From Pseudomonadota bacterium (lineage in GTDB: Bacteria > Pseudomonadota > Alphaproteobacteria > UBA8366 > JADFVY01), in assembly GCA_030671915.1 (NCBI GenBank), contig DAOVHN010000118.1, forward strand, positions 1 through 7,428: a DNA stretch of 7,428 nt, read 5' to 3'. This document shows positions 6,169 to 7,428 of this stretch, one piece after another (positions within the stretch are counted from its first letter, which is position 1; each line of letters opens with the position of its first letter). A program made the translations under genes and the position numbers. Below the pieces are notes generated by a model. The model did not search any database. It had not been told where the DNA came from and worked only from the letters and a program-made list of their open reading frames with translations.

Positions 6169-6184
6169 TGGCACGCGCTTTGCT
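6169..6184 (+). promoter_or_regulatory. Sigma-54 (RpoN) -24/-12 promoter, full consensus
   Basis: TGGCACG (6169-6175), four bases, then TTGCT (6180-6184) match the RpoN consensus TGGCACG-N4-TTGCW at every defined position. The GG (6170-6171) and GC (6182-6183) are separated by exactly 10 nt. It is intergenic and points right. The start is expected near 6195, about 29 nt before the small ORF at 6224 and about 300 nt before the aminotransferase. Under equal base frequencies such a full match is expected about 0.002 times in both strands of this window. Confidence 0.75.
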
Positions 6185-6223
6185 AGAGGTAAGTGAAATG
6201 ATGACAGAGAGCGCAACTTGAGA

Positions 6224-6427
6224 ATGAACATTCGCAGATCGAACATGGCCACGGCGGCCACGCTGCACGACAATCTGGGGTCGGTCGAACCGATGCCCCG
6301 GCGCAGTAACCGGACGGTGCCGGAAAAACCGACAATGGCGATGCTGACCGCGGGCAGTATCGCGGGCGGCGTGTCCGTGGAGGTCACCTGGAACATATAC
6401 CAGGCGATGCTGAAGGCCGCATCCTGA
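6224..6427 (+). CDS. Hypothetical 67-residue protein, first ORF after the sigma-54 promoter
   Basis: I do not recognise this protein. The ORF MNIRRSNMATAATLHDNLGS... has about 80 percent G or C at third codon positions, as the real genes here do, which argues for coding. The N-terminal half is polar with several Arg; residues about 38-56 (MAMLTAGSIAGGVSVEVTW) are mildly hydrophobic but hardly a transmembrane helix; it ends in YQAMLKAAS. No cysteine motif or signal peptide is visible. An in-frame TTG at 6218 has a GAGAG-like sequence 7 nt upstream and may be the true start, adding two residues; the ATG at 6224 has none at good spacing. The ORF ends 64 nt before the aminotransferase start. A longer ORF on the opposite strand covers the same stretch but has no recognisable content. 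It may be non-coding leader RNA instead. Confidence 0.4.
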   Translation: MNIRRSNMATAATLHDNLGSVEPMPRRSNRTVPEKPTMAMLTAGSIAGGVSVEVTWNIYQAMLKAAS

Positions 6428-6491
6428 CGAAGCTCCGCGGCTACGGTATTGCGGGCTTTCCCTTTTGCGCCGGCGGCGCTATCGTGCCGCC

Positions 6492-7340
6492 ATGCAGGGC
6501 GTACATTTCATTGACGACAAATGGGTTGACGGCGAACCGCTGCTCCTCGGCCCCCTGACCCACGCCACCTGGATGGCCTCGGTCGTGTTCGACGGCGCGC
6601 GTTCTTTCGAGGGCGTTGCGCCGGATCTGGACCGCCATTGCCAGCGACTGATCAATTCCGCCAATAGTTTCGGGCTGAAGCCGCGATATTCGGCCGGACA
6701 GGTGGAAGAAATCGCGCGCGAGGGCATCGCGAAATTCGCGCCTGGCGCGGCGGTCTATATCCGGCCCATGTACTGGGCGGAGAATGGCGCGCAGTTCTTC
6801 GTGGCGCCGGACCCGGACAGCACGCGCTTCTGCCTTTCGGTCTTCGAGAAGGAAATGCCGGAGCCGGGCAACATGTCGATTTGCCTTTCGCCGTTCCGCC
6901 GCCCCGCGCCCGACATGGCGCCGACCGACGCCAAGGCCTCATGCCTGTACCCGAACTCGGCCCGCGCCCTGATGGATGCGTCGAAGCGCGGCTTCGACAA
7001 CGCGGTCATGCTGGACAGCAACAACAATGTCGCCGAACTGGCCACCGCCAATATCTGGATCGGCAAGGACGGCGCGGCGCATACGCCGGTGGCCAACGGC
7101 ACCTTCCTGAACGGCGTCACCCGCCAGCGCGTCGCCGCCCTGCTTGGCAAAGCAGGTATCGAAGTGCATGAACGCACCCTGACCTGGGCCGAAATCATGG
7201 AGGCCGACGAGGTCTTCACCACCGGCAATCTGGCCAAGGTGATGCCGATCACCCGGGTCGAGAGCCGGGACCTGCAGCCCGGCCCCCTGTTCCGACAGGC
7301 CCGCGAGCTATACTGGGAATTTGCGCATAAAAAGGGATAA
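6492..7340 (+). CDS. Class IV PLP aminotransferase, branched-chain aminotransferase (ilvE-like)
   Basis: The 282-residue protein belongs to the fold-type IV aminotransferases and most resembles the short alphaproteobacterial branched-chain aminotransferases, which exchange amino groups between Leu/Ile/Val and 2-oxoglutarate in the cytosol. Landmarks are VVFDGARSFEG (31-41), the PLP-phosphate Arg in DLDRHCQR (Arg48), VYIRPMYWAENG (88-99), TDAKASCLYPN with the likely Schiff-base Lys148, NVAELATANIWI with the PLP-ring Glu182, TFLNGVTRQRV (Thr210, Arg211) and FTTGNLAKVMPITR (242-255). All expected catalytic parts are present. The ATG at 6492 starts the family-like terminus; a TTG at 6465 would add an unlikely Arg-rich tail. 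No Shine-Dalgarno is seen, and a small GC hairpin (6467-6479) lies just upstream. It may be read from the sigma-54 promoter at 6169. The next gene begins 3 nt after its stop. Substrate choice (branched-chain versus D-amino acid or aminodeoxychorismate-type chemistry) is inferred from similarity only. Confidence 0.9.
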   Translation: MQGVHFIDDKWVDGEPLLLGPLTHATWMASVVFDGARSFEGVAPDLDRHCQRLINSANSFGLKPRYSAGQVEEIAREGIAKFAPGAAVYIRPMYWAENGAQFFVAPDPDSTRFCLSVFEKEMPEPGNMSICLSPFRRPAPDMAPTDAKASCLYPNSARALMDASKRGFDNAVMLDSNNNVAELATANIWIGKDGAAHTPVANGTFLNGVTRQRVAALLGKAGIEVHERTLTWAEIMEADEVFTTGNLAKVMPITRVESRDLQPGPLFRQARELYWEFAHKKG

Positions 7341-7343
7341 TTC

Positions 7344-7428
7344 ATGGCTGAGTTGATGCGGACGATCACGATCCCGCTTGGGGAAATTTATGTACCGACC
7401 AAGCTGACCAAGATGCTCGACGAGGCCA
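7344..7428 (+). CDS. 5' end of a protein, possibly with a ParB-like N-terminal domain; cut by the right edge
   Basis: Only 28 codons are present, reading MAELMRTITIPLGEIYVPTK and on to KLTKMLDEA. The pattern of a short beta strand, IPLxEIYVPxK and a following basic/helical segment resembles the opening of ParB/Srx-like N-terminal domains, which often begin with an 'I-P-L-x-x-I-x-V-P' strand before the DNA- or nucleotide-binding region. This is too short for a firm call. AAGGGA inside the end of the aminotransferase gene, about 6-7 nt before the ATG, is a good ribosome-binding site. The 3-nt intergenic spacing implies one operon with the aminotransferase. Confidence 0.6.
   Translation, partial: MAELMRTITIPLGEIYVPTKLTKMLDEA

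Noticed and set aside
6198..6221. Seven-codon upstream ORF (MMTESAT) as a possible attenuator leader peptide
   Set aside because: It has no Leu/Ile/Val run, and its Shine-Dalgarno would lie before the predicted sigma-54 start, so it gives no attenuation logic.
5974..6396. 140-codon minus-strand frame in the control region
   Set aside because: It crosses the sigma-54 promoter and dyads, has no family resemblance, and runs against the better-biased small ORF on the plus strand.
6467..6479. GC hairpin before the aminotransferase as a terminator
   Set aside because: The T-run precedes the stem on the plus strand and none follows it on either strand; a 5-bp stem with a 3-nt loop is common at this GC content.

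Overview
The window is GC-rich (low to mid 60s percent by eye) and reads as an alphaproteobacterial chromosome. The gene families point that way: a methylmalonyl-CoA mutase with a strong Shine-Dalgarno sequence, a tandem pair of TIGR01459-type HAD proteins, a membrane-anchored degenerate EAL protein, and a short class IV branched-chain aminotransferase of the kind common in Rhodospirillales/Rhodobacterales-like bacteria. No rRNA, tRNA, transposase, integrase or CRISPR array is visible.

Layout. Positions 1-5944 are all transcribed leftwards (minus strand). From right to left the order is pyrD (4892-5944), a two-TM coiled-coil degenerate-EAL protein (3209-4795), two tandem HAD-IIA paralogues (2301-3173 and 1426-2286), a secreted DUF302 protein (851-1345), and the 5' part of a methylmalonyl-CoA mutase large subunit gene (1-566, running off the left edge). 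The EAL gene and the HAD pair are packed like an operon: a TGATG junction lies between EAL and HAD-2, and about 14 nt separate the two HAD genes. Positions 5945-6223 form a divergent control region. To its right, on the plus strand, lie a putative 67-residue protein (6224-6427), a branched-chain aminotransferase-like gene (6492-7340), and the start of a third gene (7344 to the edge) that may encode a ParB-like N-terminal domain.

The most interesting content is non-coding. (1) A full-consensus sigma-54 (-24/-12) promoter sits at 6169-6184 and points at the small ORF and aminotransferase. A cluster of TGC/GCA dyads lies 60-120 bp upstream, at the distance and spacing expected of enhancer-binding-protein sites. 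(2) A perfect 9-bp-arm palindrome with TGC-N3-GCA half-sites covers the predicted start site of the methylmalonyl-CoA mutase gene, like a repressor operator. (3) The 284-bp gap between the DUF302 and mutase genes holds two G-quadruplex-capable tracts in inverted orientation around a GC-rich hairpin, plus a separate perfect 10-bp inverted repeat.

Functionally the window is mostly housekeeping (pyrimidine synthesis, propionyl-CoA use, amino-acid transamination). It also holds an uncharacterised membrane EAL/HAD operon in which both HAD proteins lack the usual second motif-I aspartate and the EAL domain lacks most of its signature. No complete new defence or mobile system is evident.
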